Assembly (NCBI GenBank): GCA_944391575.1
Contig: CALXUC010000011.1
Coordinates: forward strand, 1 to 45,984
DNA length: 45,984 nt
Direction of reading: 5' to 3'
Origin: an uncultured Clostridia bacterium
GTDB taxonomy: Bacteria > Bacillota > Clostridia > TANB77 > CAG-508
In this document: positions 33,352 through 42,286 of the stretch, in pieces
How the letters are laid out: each line of letters begins with the position of its first letter
How positions within the stretch are numbered: the first letter of the stretch is position 1
The notes under the pieces: generated by a model
Told to the model about the DNA's origin: nothing
Database searches by the model: none
Seen by the model: the letters and a program-made list of their open reading frames with translations, nothing else
Position numbers and translations under genes: made by a program

Positions 33352-35769
33352 CTATTTTTTCACAATTCTTAAAACTATTACCGTCATATCATCTTTTGCA
33401 ATCCCCATAGAATTATCTTTTGCCTCAGATATTAAAATATCAGCTATTTTTTGAACATTTGTTGTTTCCATACTTTCTAAAGCTTTTTTCAACCAATTAT
33501 TTTCATTTATATCTTCTATTTTAGAATCTAATAATCCATCTGAACACATTATTATTATATCATTTTCTTTTAAGTCTTTTTCGTATACAACAAAATCTAT
33601 ATTTTCTAATATCCCTGCTGGTAGTCCTACAGAATTTATTTCTGAAACTTCTTTCCCACTTTTTATAAATGTAGGACAAGCAGCATTTTTTATACATTCT
33701 ATATTACCTGCAAATAAGTCTAAAATAGCAATATCTAATGTAGCAAATATTTCTTCATTATTATTAAGATTTATTGTTGAATTTATTAAGTTTATTGAGG
33801 CATCTTTATCAAAACCTTCTTCTAATAATTTTTCTAACATTTTTAATGCAAGTTCGCTTGATTTTTTAGCTTCTTTTCCAGAGCCCATACCATCACTTAT
33901 TGCAATTAAATATTTTCCGTCTTCTAATTTACTTTTTATATAACTATCTCCAGATATTTTATTATTATTTTTTGTTATTTTAGACATTCCCATTTGTAAC
34001 ATATATTTATCTTTAGTTGAATATTTTTGTAATATATTTTTTTTATCAATTTCTTTTGTTTTTTCATATTTTATTTCTTGCTTTAATGTATCTGATAATA
34101 TTTTTTCAATTAAAATTTTATTATCTACATCGCTATTTAATAAATATAAATAAATATTATATTTATTATTTTTTTCTTTTTTTATTTTTATATTTTTTAA
34201 TTTAATATTTCTCGTTTTTAATATTAATCTAATTTCTGTTTCTAAATCATCATATTTTTTATCAAATTTTTTATCTATATCTTCTGCTATTGTATTAATT
34301 ACTTTTGATACTCCATTTAATTCATTAGAAACATTTTTCCTACTTTGTATTATTTTTTGTTTCCAAATAAAATTCATTTTACTTATTTGGTATGTATAAT
34401 TTATAACTTTTAATATTACTTCCATATCATTTTTTAATTTTATATTTTCTTCAAATCCAATTATATAATTATTATTTTTTTCAAATATTTTTGCTAAATC
34501 ATATATGTTTAATTCATCTTTTTTACAAAGTTCTAAATAAATATCTTTTAATATATTATTTTTTGTATTTACTATATCTTCATATATTAAATTATCTTTA
34601 GCAGATTCTATATTTATTAAAACTTCATCCATAAATGCTTTTAAATTTTCTTTTTCTAATTTTTCATGAATTTCATCATTTTCTTCATCATTGTACGATT
34701 TAGCTATTTCATTTAATGTATTTGAAAAACTATTTAATTTATATATTGTATCTTTACTTTCTTCTAGTAAACGTTCTTTATTATATTGAAATAATTGCCT
34801 ATCTCCCATTATATCATTTAATTTTAATTCTATTTTTTTAGGCATTAAAATTAAACCTAAAGATGCTATAAATATTTCTCTTAAATGTATTATAGCTACT
34901 GTATTACCATTAGATACATATGTTAATATTATATTACCTAAAATAAATCCAATAATTACACCTATTTTTCCAAATTTAGATAATAATCCTGCTAATAATC
35001 CTGAAAAGGCATATACGGCTATTAATATAGGTTCTGAATTAAAAATTAATCCTATTGTTACACCTTCTACTACACCCAAAGTTGCTCCTACAAGCATACC
35101 GTTTTTCCAACCCATAACCATTATTATGAATATGCATAAAACGTTACATATAGATATTCCATATATATTAAAATCACCTAATGCTGATATTGCTATAGAT
35201 AATAAAAGGCTTGTCCCTATTAATTCTTCAATAGAAAAAACTTTTTTTACGCCATAATTTTTTATTACACCTATTGAATTAACAAAAATTTTATAAAAAA
35301 TATATACTGCACCTACATATAGAATAGATTGTAAAATGCTATATACAGTATTATCTATCACACACAATTTTAAAATTTGTATTATTATTACTGATATAAT
35401 TAAATACTTTGCTAATCTTATTTTTTCGTTTTCTTCTGTTCCTACAAATTTTTTAGGTTTAGCAACCATTATTGTTGATATAAAAATTATAGCAGTCATT
35501 ACATACATAATTGTACTAATTGTACCAAAGCTCAAATATGTACCTATAGCGCATAATAATACTAAAATCCCAACTGGTATATTTAAGCTACAAAAAGCTC
35601 CTAACATAGACACGGCAAAAGGATTTAATTCTCCATTAAATCCTACCATAGATATAAAAAATGATACGATATATAATATAATTAACTTTATATTTATATT
35701 TTTTAAAATAATATTATTATAAAAAATACTGCTATTATTAAAAATATTTTGCACAATATTCTTAACCAA
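33352..35769 (-). CDS. spoIIE: Stage II sporulation protein E
   Basis: Membrane-bound PP2C phosphatase that dephosphorylates SpoIIAA and so activates sigma-F in the forespore. The N-terminal ~330 residues contain about ten transmembrane segments. A helical regulatory region (about 340-570) and a C-terminal PP2C domain follow, with SGDSY, ISDGMGSGKEAKKSS and IIMCSDGLLDSK as metal-binding motifs. At 805 residues it is full length. The TTG start at 35767-35769 is set by AGGGGTG. Its presence shows that the organism encodes the sporulation pathway. Confidence 0.97.
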   Translation of the reverse strand: MVKNIVQNIFNNSSIFYNNIILKNINIKLIILYIVSFFISMVGFNGELNPFAVSMLGAFCSLNIPVGILVLLCAIGTYLSFGTISTIMYVMTAIIFISTIMVAKPKKFVGTEENEKIRLAKYLIISVIIIQILKLCVIDNTVYSILQSILYVGAVYIFYKIFVNSIGVIKNYGVKKVFSIEELIGTSLLLSIAISALGDFNIYGISICNVLCIFIIMVMGWKNGMLVGATLGVVEGVTIGLIFNSEPILIAVYAFSGLLAGLLSKFGKIGVIIGFILGNIILTYVSNGNTVAIIHLREIFIASLGLILMPKKIELKLNDIMGDRQLFQYNKERLLEESKDTIYKLNSFSNTLNEIAKSYNDEENDEIHEKLEKENLKAFMDEVLINIESAKDNLIYEDIVNTKNNILKDIYLELCKKDELNIYDLAKIFEKNNNYIIGFEENIKLKNDMEVILKVINYTYQISKMNFIWKQKIIQSRKNVSNELNGVSKVINTIAEDIDKKFDKKYDDLETEIRLILKTRNIKLKNIKIKKEKNNKYNIYLYLLNSDVDNKILIEKILSDTLKQEIKYEKTKEIDKKNILQKYSTKDKYMLQMGMSKITKNNNKISGDSYIKSKLEDGKYLIAISDGMGSGKEAKKSSELALKMLEKLLEEGFDKDASINLINSTINLNNNEEIFATLDIAILDLFAGNIECIKNAACPTFIKSGKEVSEINSVGLPAGILENIDFVVYEKDLKENDIIIMCSDGLLDSKIEDINENNWLKKALESMETTNVQKIADILISEAKDNSMGIAKDDMTVIVLRIVKK

Positions 35770-35963
35770 CTATGACACCCCTACTCTTTCTTAAATTTAT
35801 ATTCATCCTTATTTTAGTACATTTTAATTGAAAAACTTGTCACTTTACTGTATATTTAAGAAAAAGTTTTTTACAATTTATTATCTTTTTCCAAGTAATC
35901 CTTATTTATATTACATAACACGTATTATTTTATTATATTTTTACATATTTTTCAATAGTTTAT

Positions 35964-36731
35964 TTAAAAATTTTCCTTTAATCCTACTAAATACATTTTT
36001 AGATTAGATAAATCTGTTACAGAAATATTTCCATCATAATTAACATCTGCAGCTTCTGCTTGATAATCATCTAATGTGGTTATACCAACTATTCTCATTT
36101 TTAATCTTGATAAATCTACAACGCTCACTTTACCATCTGAATTCACATCACCTGATACTACTAATGTATATTCTGAATTATCACTTAATCTTAATCTCGT
36201 TCCAGAAAATACGTAATCTAAATCTCCCATTTCTTTATTTCCTAAATCATAAAATTGCATATTTGCATATGTTGATACATTATTTTTAAAGTCATTTATA
36301 CTTGTTTCTTCTGCAATTCTAGTTATATAATTAATTTCTTCATTTAAAGAATTTTCTTTTTTCAATATTAAATATTTGTCTGAAGTTATTGTGGATGTTC
36401 CTGAAACTCTTACAGTTACAGTAACAGAATATCCACCATCTGATGTTACACCTCTTACAGTTATAACTCCTGCTGAAATACCTTTAACTTCTCCATTTGA
36501 ATTAACTGTAGCAATTCCTGCATTACTACTTGTCCAAGTTATACCTTTATTTGTAGCATTATTAGGTAAAACAGTTGCTACTATTTTTTCAGTTTGTCCT
36601 ATTTCTATAGTTATAGTGTTTTTTTCAACTTGTATACCTGTTACAGGAACATTAGCTGCAAATATTGTTGTTGAAGTAATTAATAAAATTAATAAAATTA
36701 TAATACTAATACTTTTTTTCATATATATCAC
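35964..36731 (-). CDS. Secreted Big2-domain protein with a dockerin module
   Basis: A 255-residue secreted protein. Signal peptide of ~23 residues, a bacterial Ig-like Big2 domain (VPVTGIQVEKNTITIEIGQT ... WTSSNAGIATVNSNGEVKG), a linker domain (about 110-185), and a type I dockerin with two calcium-binding repeats: GDVNSDGKVSVVDLSRLKM and ADVNYDGNISVTDLSNLKM. Dockerins bind cohesins of scaffolds. No cohesin is present here, so the partner lies elsewhere. The Big2-linker-dockerin layout is common in clostridial surface proteins. A MITE lies just upstream. Confidence 0.88.
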   Translation of the reverse strand: MIYMKKSISIIILLILLITSTTIFAANVPVTGIQVEKNTITIEIGQTEKIVATVLPNNATNKGITWTSSNAGIATVNSNGEVKGISAGVITVRGVTSDGGYSVTVTVRVSGTSTITSDKYLILKKENSLNEEINYITRIAEETSINDFKNNVSTYANMQFYDLGNKEMGDLDYVFSGTRLRLSDNSEYTLVVSGDVNSDGKVSVVDLSRLKMRIVGITTLDDYQAEAADVNYDGNISVTDLSNLKMYLVGLKENF

Positions 36732-36799
36732 CTTTTAATATTATTTGTTATTATTTTACTACATTTATATCATATAATCAATACTAAAAATATAAAATT

Positions 36800-36940
36800 G
36801 TTACAATTCAGTAGGCATTTAAATAAAAGCTTGATATATAGCTATTTGCAAGTCAAGACCCGGATTGTGTCACCCTAGCTATGTTTTGACTAAAAATAGC
36901 TATATATCAAGTTTTTATAAAATTTTTACTGAACTGTAAC
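36800..36940. mobile_element. MITE family 1, copy 6, with perfect 8-bp target duplication
   Basis: Ends GTTACAATTCAGTA (36800) and TACTGAACTGTAAC (ending 36940). The hairpin has arms AGCTTGATATATAGCTATTT and its complement, with loop AAGACCCGGATTG...CTAGCTATG. The flanks ATAAAATT (36792-36799) and ATAAAATT (36941-36948) are an exact 8-bp duplication. Length is 141 bp. It lies between the divergent dockerin gene and a small-protein operon. Confidence 0.88.
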
Positions 36941-37017
36941 ATAAAATTGTAACATTTTATATTTTGTTTTAATATTATACCTTATAAAGCATATATTTAA
37001 ATATGGAGGGGTTTTTT

Positions 37018-37173
37018 TTGAGTAATAATAATATGGATATGAATCAATTATTATCTATGCTTTCTAAAATGGATAAAAAAGATTTACAAAAAGGAATTGA
37101 ACAAGCCAGCAAAATTTTAAATTCTAAAGATAAAAATGATATTATTAATAAATTTAAAAATAATAATAATTAG
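37018..37173 (+). CDS. Small Asn/Lys-rich protein, unknown
   Basis: A 51-residue protein (MSNNNMDMNQLLSMLSKMDK...) with one predicted helix and an Asn-rich tail. TTG start at 37018-37020, with GGAGGGG ~10 bases upstream. It is the first gene of a three-gene operon with short gaps or overlaps. I recognise no family. The operon lies in a spore-gene neighbourhood, but the sequence does not show a role. Confidence 0.7.
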   Translation: MSNNNMDMNQLLSMLSKMDKKDLQKGIEQASKILNSKDKNDIINKFKNNNN

Positions 37174-37184
37174 TGGAGGTAGTT

Positions 37185-37556
37185 ATGGAAGATATGTCTA
37201 ATTTAATATCTGAATTTTCTAAAATGATAGAAAAAAATGGTGTTCCTGATAATTTAAAAGATATTATAAATAATATTAATTCTGATAATAAAAATAATAC
37301 TTCTAATAACTCGAATAATGATGTATCTTCTTTTGATCTTAATAATATCGACATTCAAACATTTTTAAAATTAAAATCTGCATTAGATAAAATGAATTCA
37401 CAAAATAATCCTAATACACAATTATTGTTAGCTCTAAAACCGTATTTAAAAAATAGCAAAAAAGAAAAATTAGACCAGTATATAAAATTAATGAATATTT
37501 CTAGTATTATAGAAGTGTTGAACAATAATGAAGGTGATAAGAAAAATGGTTTATGA
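37185..37556 (+). CDS. Small helical protein with Asn-rich linker, unknown
   Basis: A 123-residue protein: an N-terminal helix (MEDMSNLISEFSKMIEKNG), an Asn/Ser-rich linker (residues ~33-52), and a helical C-terminal part (FLKLKSALDKMNSQN...). GTGGAGGT lies 5-8 bases before ATG 37185; an earlier GTG overlaps that ribosome site. Second gene of the small-protein operon. No family is recognised. The helix-Asn linker-helix plan recalls clostridial coat-associated small proteins, which is only a resemblance. Confidence 0.75.
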   Translation: MEDMSNLISEFSKMIEKNGVPDNLKDIINNINSDNKNNTSNNSNNDVSSFDLNNIDIQTFLKLKSALDKMNSQNNPNTQLLLALKPYLKNSKKEKLDQYIKLMNISSIIEVLNNNEGDKKNGL

Positions 37557-37899
37557 TTATCCCTACCACAGAAATAATTTTTATAATAATTTTTATAATA
37601 ACATAAAAAATACTAATGAGGATAATTTTAAAAATGATATAAATAGAGATAATTACGAAAATTTTAATATTAATAATTCTGAAAATAATTTAAATAAAAA
37701 AAATTTAGAAAATATTAAAGAAAATAAAATTAGTAAAAATAACGATAGATGTGTTGATGATGATAGTGTAATTAATATTTTAGGAATTAAATTAAGTTTT
37801 GATGATTTATTAATTTTAGGATTATTATATATTTTATATTCAGAAGGTAATAAAGATATAAGTTTATATATAGTGCTAATTCTTTTGTTAATGAGTTAG
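37546..37899 (+). CDS. Small protein with C-terminal membrane helix, unknown
   Basis: A 117-residue protein starting MVYDYPYHRNNFYNN, extremely Asn-rich in the first 70 residues, then a C-terminal hydrophobic region (LSFDDLLILGLLYILYSEG and a second short helix IVLILLLMS). This C-terminal pattern occurs in many small clostridial proteins of unknown function. AAGGTG is 7-9 bases before ATG 37546; an upstream ATG at 37528 has no site. It overlaps the preceding gene by 11 bases and ends in a hairpin. Third and last gene of the operon. Confidence 0.75.
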   Translation: MVYDYPYHRNNFYNNFYNNIKNTNEDNFKNDINRDNYENFNINNSENNLNKKNLENIKENKISKNNDRCVDDDSVINILGIKLSFDDLLILGLLYILYSEGNKDISLYIVLILLLMS

Positions 37900-37903
37900 C
37901 ACT
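37872..37903 (+). terminator. Hairpin at the end of the small-protein operon
   Basis: AGTGCTAA / TTAGCACT with a 16-nt loop overlaps the last codons and the TAG. No clear T-run follows, so the termination role is likely but unproven. Confidence 0.5.
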
Positions 37904-37919
37904 AAAATTCATATGCAAT

Positions 37920-38948
37920 TTATTTTTTATTATTTTCTTCTTCTTTTTTAACATAATTGTCTAAGTTTAATTCTTTTTTTAATTCTTCTTCTGTTGGTAA
38001 ATATAATTTATACTTTGAAGCAAAAATTTGATTATTATCTTCAGGCAAAGTGTATTTTACAATTTGGTCGCTTTTATCTGCACATAATACGATTCCTATT
38101 GGTGGATTATCACCTTCGTTCATCATTTCTCTTGTATAATAGTTTACATACATTTGCATTTGCCCTAAATCCTGATGAGTTAAATCTCCTAATTTTAAAT
38201 CTATTATTACGAAACACTTTAATATATAATTATAAAATATTAAATCAACAAAAAAATGCCTTCCGTCAAATGTTATTTTTTGTTGTCTTGCTACAAAAGA
38301 AAAACCTCTTCCTAATTCTAATAAAAATTTTTGTAAGTGATCTATGATTGCTTGTTCCAAATCTTTTTCATAAAAGCTAGTTTTCCCTTCTAATCCTAAA
38401 AATTCTAATACATACGGATCTCTTATAATATTTTTAGGCTCTATTTTTTCTGATATTCCTATTTCGTTTTTAATTGAATCTTTATCTTGACTTGCTAATA
38501 ATCTTTCATAGTAAAAAGAATTGATTTGTCTTTTTAATTGCCTTACACTCCAATTACTTTTTATACATTCATTAGCATAAAATTCTCTGGCTTTATTATC
38601 TTCTACTCTCATTAATAAATTATAATGTGACCAGCTCAATTCGCTAGACAGTGTCTGGCGAATTGGAAATGTACGATAAAATTGCCTCATATTTTTTAAA
38701 TTTGTAACTGTAAAACCTCTTCCAAATTCTTTTGTTAGATGTTCAGATAAATATTCTAATAACTTTTTCCCATATTCTGCTCTATCATTTTCTCCACATG
38801 CCTTGTGTATTTCTTGTCCTATTTCCCAATATGCTTGTACCATTGCTGAATTAACAGCAGAATATACCTTCGATTGTGCTATTAAAACGCTATTTCTAAT
38901 TACTTTATACGATTCTTCTGGTTTTTTTATTATTTCATTATTACTCAT
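37920..38948 (-). CDS. YhcG-family PD-(D/E)XK nuclease (DUF1016)
   Basis: A 342-residue protein of the YhcG/DUF1016 family. The N-terminal part has the typical VQAYWEIGQEIHKA and GRGFTVTNLKNMRQFYRTFP, then SWSHYNLLMRVED. The C-terminal nuclease fold has GRHFFVDLIFYN and CFVIIDLKLGDLTHQDLGQM, giving the D...D-x-K active site. Members are often found near restriction-modification or other defence loci, but the function is unproven. Here it is alone, at the end of the cell-shape cluster, where minD would be expected. AGGAGG lies close before the ATG. Confidence 0.93.
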   Translation of the reverse strand: MSNNEIIKKPEESYKVIRNSVLIAQSKVYSAVNSAMVQAYWEIGQEIHKACGENDRAEYGKKLLEYLSEHLTKEFGRGFTVTNLKNMRQFYRTFPIRQTLSSELSWSHYNLLMRVEDNKAREFYANECIKSNWSVRQLKRQINSFYYERLLASQDKDSIKNEIGISEKIEPKNIIRDPYVLEFLGLEGKTSFYEKDLEQAIIDHLQKFLLELGRGFSFVARQQKITFDGRHFFVDLIFYNYILKCFVIIDLKLGDLTHQDLGQMQMYVNYYTREMMNEGDNPPIGIVLCADKSDQIVKYTLPEDNNQIFASKYKLYLPTEEELKKELNLDNYVKKEEENNKK

Positions 38949-38992
38949 ACTTTTCCTCCTTCTAATTTTGTAACATAAATTATTATAATTTT

Positions 38993-39397
38993 TTAATAAC
39001 TTGTTAATACTATTTCATTATTCTCCACATGAGCATATGTTTTTAATTTATCATTACTCTCATTTTCTCCTTCATTTTCCCATAGTAAGTTAGCAATTCT
39101 TAGTTGTGGAGCTTCTATATTATCTGCTGCAATTATTGCTTTTTTATTTCCTTTTGCACCTGCGTGAGCTACACCTCTCAAGTCTCCTAAAACTACTATA
39201 TTTTCACCTGCTACTATTTCTGCTCCTGCATTAACATCTCCTATTACTACTATACTTCCTTCATACATAATTTTATTTCCTGATCTTATTGGACTAATTA
39301 TATATTTCGTTTTACTTTCTTCCACGTCCTCTTCAAATACTTCTTTTATTAAGTATAGTCCTAATTCTACTTCTTCTTTTTTTTCTTCCTCTTCCAT
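38993..39397 (-). CDS. minC: MinC C-terminal-domain protein (septum-site determining)
   Basis: A 134-residue protein dominated by the right-handed beta-helix C-terminal domain of MinC: GSIVVIGDVNAGAEIVAG, GENIVVLGDLRGVAHAGAKG, and the MinD-contact-like tail QLRIANLLWENEG. Normal MinC is ~200 residues or more and has an N-terminal FtsZ-inhibiting domain, which is absent here. I start at ATG 39397 because AGGTAGGAG is just before it. In this cluster minC usually precedes minD; no minD follows. It could act by binding MinD or FtsZ through the C-domain alone, or may be a remnant. Confidence 0.82.
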   Translation of the reverse strand: MEEEEKKEEVELGLYLIKEVFEEDVEESKTKYIISPIRSGNKIMYEGSIVVIGDVNAGAEIVAGENIVVLGDLRGVAHAGAKGNKKAIIAADNIEAPQLRIANLLWENEGENESNDKLKTYAHVENNEIVLTSY

Positions 39398-39442
39398 GAT
39401 ACTCCTACCTTTCATAATTAATATATATATAATTTTATCTAT

Positions 39443-39528
39443 AGCTTAATATATAGCTATTTTTAATCAAAACATAGCTAGGGCATAACAATCCGGGTCT
39501 TGATTTGCAAATAGCTATATATTAAGCT
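39443..39528. mobile_element. MITE family 1, copy 7
   Basis: Arms AGCTTAATATATAGCTAT and their complement enclose CAATCCGGGTCTTGA (reverse orientation) and CATAGCTAGGG. Here both arms carry a matching TTAAT/ATTAA in place of TTGAT/ATCAA, a paired change. It sits between mrdA and minC in a minus-strand operon. Confidence 0.8.
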
Positions 39529-39543
39529 TTTAAATATTATATT

Positions 39544-41583
39544 TTAATTATTATTTTCTATGTTTTTAACATTAAAACCAAAATATTCATCCATAATATC
39601 TCTAGCTATATGTGCTGCATAACTACCTTTACTTCCATTTTCTATCATCACTACTATTGCGATTTCTGGATTTTCGTATGGTGCAAAACTAGCAAACCAA
39701 CCATTTGTATAATTACCTGCTTCCGCTGAACCTGTTTTACCAGCTACATCAAATTCAAAATCATAAAATGCTCCATATGCTGTTCCATCGCCTTCTTCTG
39801 TAACTGAACGCATACCTTCTTTTACGATTCTTAAACTATTTTCACTAATTTTCAATTCTTCTGTATTTGTATTTTCATATCCAAAATCACTTTTTATTTT
39901 ATTTAATATTTCATCTCTATTAAGTTCTTCTCCTACTGAATTTGTTATACTTTTTATTATAGTTGGGTTTACTACATTTCCTCCATTAGCTATCATACTA
40001 ATATACTTTGCCATTTGTATAGGAGAAAAACTATTTTGGCCTTGTCCTATTACTGCAGATAAAGTATTTCCTAATTTCCATTCTTCTCCTGTTTTTTCTA
40101 AATTTTCTCTAGTTGCTAATGTTCCTTCATTTTCATTAGACAATTCAATTCCCGTTTTACTGCCTAAACCAAAATATTTAGCGTATTCTTCTATAGGCTC
40201 TATTCCTAATCTATAACCGACTTCGTAGAAGAAACAATTACAAGAATATTTTAATGCTTGTTTTACATTTATAGTGCCATGATTACCACCTGTTTCAGAA
40301 TATATCCAACATACAGGCCTATGAGCATATTGCGAAACTCCTGTAGTTCTTATAGTTTCATTTTCAGTTATTACTCCTCTTTCTAAACCTGCTATTGCAG
40401 AAACCATTTTAAAAATTGAACCCGGAGCATAAGCGCCTTGAACTGCTCTATTAAATGTAGATTCATTAGTCTGATACTCATTCCACTTTTCAGTACTTAT
40501 TCCATCTATAAATAATTGTGGCTCATAATCTGGATAACTTGCTAATGCAATTACTTCGCCAGTATTTACATTCATAACTACAACTGCACCAGACTTTGCA
40601 TCTATTTCTTTTCCAAAACCACCATTTCTCATTTTTTCTATATTACTTTTTAAGGAATCCTCAGCTACTTTTTGAATATTAGAATCTATAGTAAGTGCTA
40701 TATTATTACCTGCCACAGCTTCTTTTTCTATATATTCCTCAGTAATACCACCATCTACGTCCATATCTATTTGTTTTACACCATCTGTTCCTCTTAAATA
40801 TTCTTCAAAAGCTAATTCAATTCCAGCTCTACCTATATATGAATTCATATCGTATATATCATCATTATCTTTCAATTCATCACTTCTAATTTGCCCTAAA
40901 TACCCAATAATATGAGAAGCTAAAGTACCATTAGAATATTCTCTAATAGGCTCTGTTACTATATTTATACCATAAAAATCATCATTTTTCTCTTTTATTT
41001 CTAAAACACTATTTTTGCTAATATCTTTCGCTATTATTAATGGATTTGTAGAACTATATCCTACTTTTTCTATTTCATACCTTACTGCTATTATTTTTCT
41101 GACTTCACTTAATTCTGTATTTTTTATTTCATATTTTTCTTTATAATAATTTAAAACATCTTCATTAGAATAATTTTCTTCTATTTTATTATCTTCTTTC
41201 CATTCTAAAAATGCTTCATCAGAAGAAAATTCATTTCTTACTGGATCTATTAATATAGGAAAATTATCTATATATTTATCTCCATTTTTTTCTAAAATAT
41301 TTAATAATCCTAATACAGAATTATTTAATTCATCTATAGAAATATTACTTCTATACATTTTTAGAGTATATCCCATTTTAGTACCTGCCAATAATACTCC
41401 ATTAGCATCTGTTATAGAGCCTCTTGCTGCTTTTATTGTATCTATTCTTGTTAACCTAGTATTAGAATATTCTCTATATTCCTCACCTTTTACTATTTGC
41501 AAAGTAAAAAGTTGGATAAATAAAATTGCACCTATTATAATTACTAATATTTTAATTATATTATATCTTATTTTATTATCCAT
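39544..41583 (-). CDS. mrdA: Penicillin-binding protein 2
   Basis: Class B transpeptidase of the elongasome, acting outside the membrane with MreBCD and RodA to crosslink lateral wall. The 679-residue protein has an N-terminal transmembrane helix (~8-28), a dimerisation/pedestal region (to ~300), and the transpeptidase domain. Active-site motifs are APGSIFKMVSAI (SxxK), KYSCNCFF (SxN-type) and DVAGKTGSAEAG (KTG). The ATG is preceded by AGAAAGAGAG. It is the fourth gene of the mreB-C-D-mrdA run, with a MITE between it and mreD. Confidence 0.96.
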   Translation of the reverse strand: MDNKIRYNIIKILVIIIGAILFIQLFTLQIVKGEEYREYSNTRLTRIDTIKAARGSITDANGVLLAGTKMGYTLKMYRSNISIDELNNSVLGLLNILEKNGDKYIDNFPILIDPVRNEFSSDEAFLEWKEDNKIEENYSNEDVLNYYKEKYEIKNTELSEVRKIIAVRYEIEKVGYSSTNPLIIAKDISKNSVLEIKEKNDDFYGINIVTEPIREYSNGTLASHIIGYLGQIRSDELKDNDDIYDMNSYIGRAGIELAFEEYLRGTDGVKQIDMDVDGGITEEYIEKEAVAGNNIALTIDSNIQKVAEDSLKSNIEKMRNGGFGKEIDAKSGAVVVMNVNTGEVIALASYPDYEPQLFIDGISTEKWNEYQTNESTFNRAVQGAYAPGSIFKMVSAIAGLERGVITENETIRTTGVSQYAHRPVCWIYSETGGNHGTINVKQALKYSCNCFFYEVGYRLGIEPIEEYAKYFGLGSKTGIELSNENEGTLATRENLEKTGEEWKLGNTLSAVIGQGQNSFSPIQMAKYISMIANGGNVVNPTIIKSITNSVGEELNRDEILNKIKSDFGYENTNTEELKISENSLRIVKEGMRSVTEEGDGTAYGAFYDFEFDVAGKTGSAEAGNYTNGWFASFAPYENPEIAIVVMIENGSKGSYAAHIARDIMDEYFGFNVKNIENNN

Positions 41584-41626
41584 TTTTCACTCTCTTTCTT
41601 TTTTAATAATTATTGCTAAAAATAAT

Positions 41627-41715
41627 AATCTTGATATATAGCTATTGTGAAACTCAAGACCCGGATTGTGTCACCCTAGCTATGTTTTGATTAAAAATAG
41701 CTATATATCAAGATT
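41627..41715. mobile_element. MITE family 1, copy 8, inside the mreD-mrdA intergenic gap
   Basis: Arms AATCTTGATATATAGCTAT and their complement enclose AAGACCCGGATTG and CCTAGCTATG. It fills most of the 150-bp gap between two cotranscribed genes on the minus strand. Read in the transcript it forms a very stable hairpin that could attenuate or process the message. No clear target duplication is seen. Confidence 0.82.
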
Positions 41716-41733
41716 AATAAAATAACTATAAAA

Positions 41734-42258
41734 TTATAAATATCTAATTAATTTATTATTATTTTCTTTATTTTTTCCTAATAATATTTTCCATAATGGA
41801 TAAATAATTATAAATAATAAAATATTATAAATTGCTTCTATTAATGTAATAAATAAAAATGAATTTATTTCTAAATTTATATTTAATAAAAAAATACTTA
41901 ATAAATATTTAATTATTTCAATAATTATTGTACTAAAAAATATAATTAAAATATTTGTTAATTTATTTTCACTAAATAATATTTCTGACATTGATGATGT
42001 AACAAATCCTAACGCTCCAAATATTAACATATTTATTCCTATTCGACTACCTATTAATAAATCTAAAAAAAATCCAATTATTAATCCCATCACACAAGAA
42101 AATATTTTATTATATTTTATTCCTATAGAAAAAATTAATATAATAAATAAATTAGGTTTTACATCAAATATTGTAAAAGTATTAAAAATATTTATTTGCA
42201 AAAAATATATTAAAATAAATATTAAAAAAATAATTATTATATCTTTTATTTTTTTCAT
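41734..42258 (-). CDS. mreD: Rod shape-determining protein MreD
   Basis: Small integral membrane protein of the elongasome, 174 residues with about five helices. The conserved PNLFIILIFSIGIKYNK in the first half and LIIGFFLDLLIGSRIGIN are typical of MreD. It links MreC to the Rod complex. Its gene follows mreC by 28 bp and precedes mrdA. The extreme AT content shows as many Ile/Asn/Lys codons. Confidence 0.92.
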   Translation of the reverse strand: MKKIKDIIIIFLIFILIYFLQINIFNTFTIFDVKPNLFIILIFSIGIKYNKIFSCVMGLIIGFFLDLLIGSRIGINMLIFGALGFVTSSMSEILFSENKLTNILIIFFSTIIIEIIKYLLSIFLLNINLEINSFLFITLIEAIYNILLFIIIYPLWKILLGKNKENNNKLIRYL

Positions 42259-42286
42259 TTTTTTACATCCTTTTTATTAATAATAA

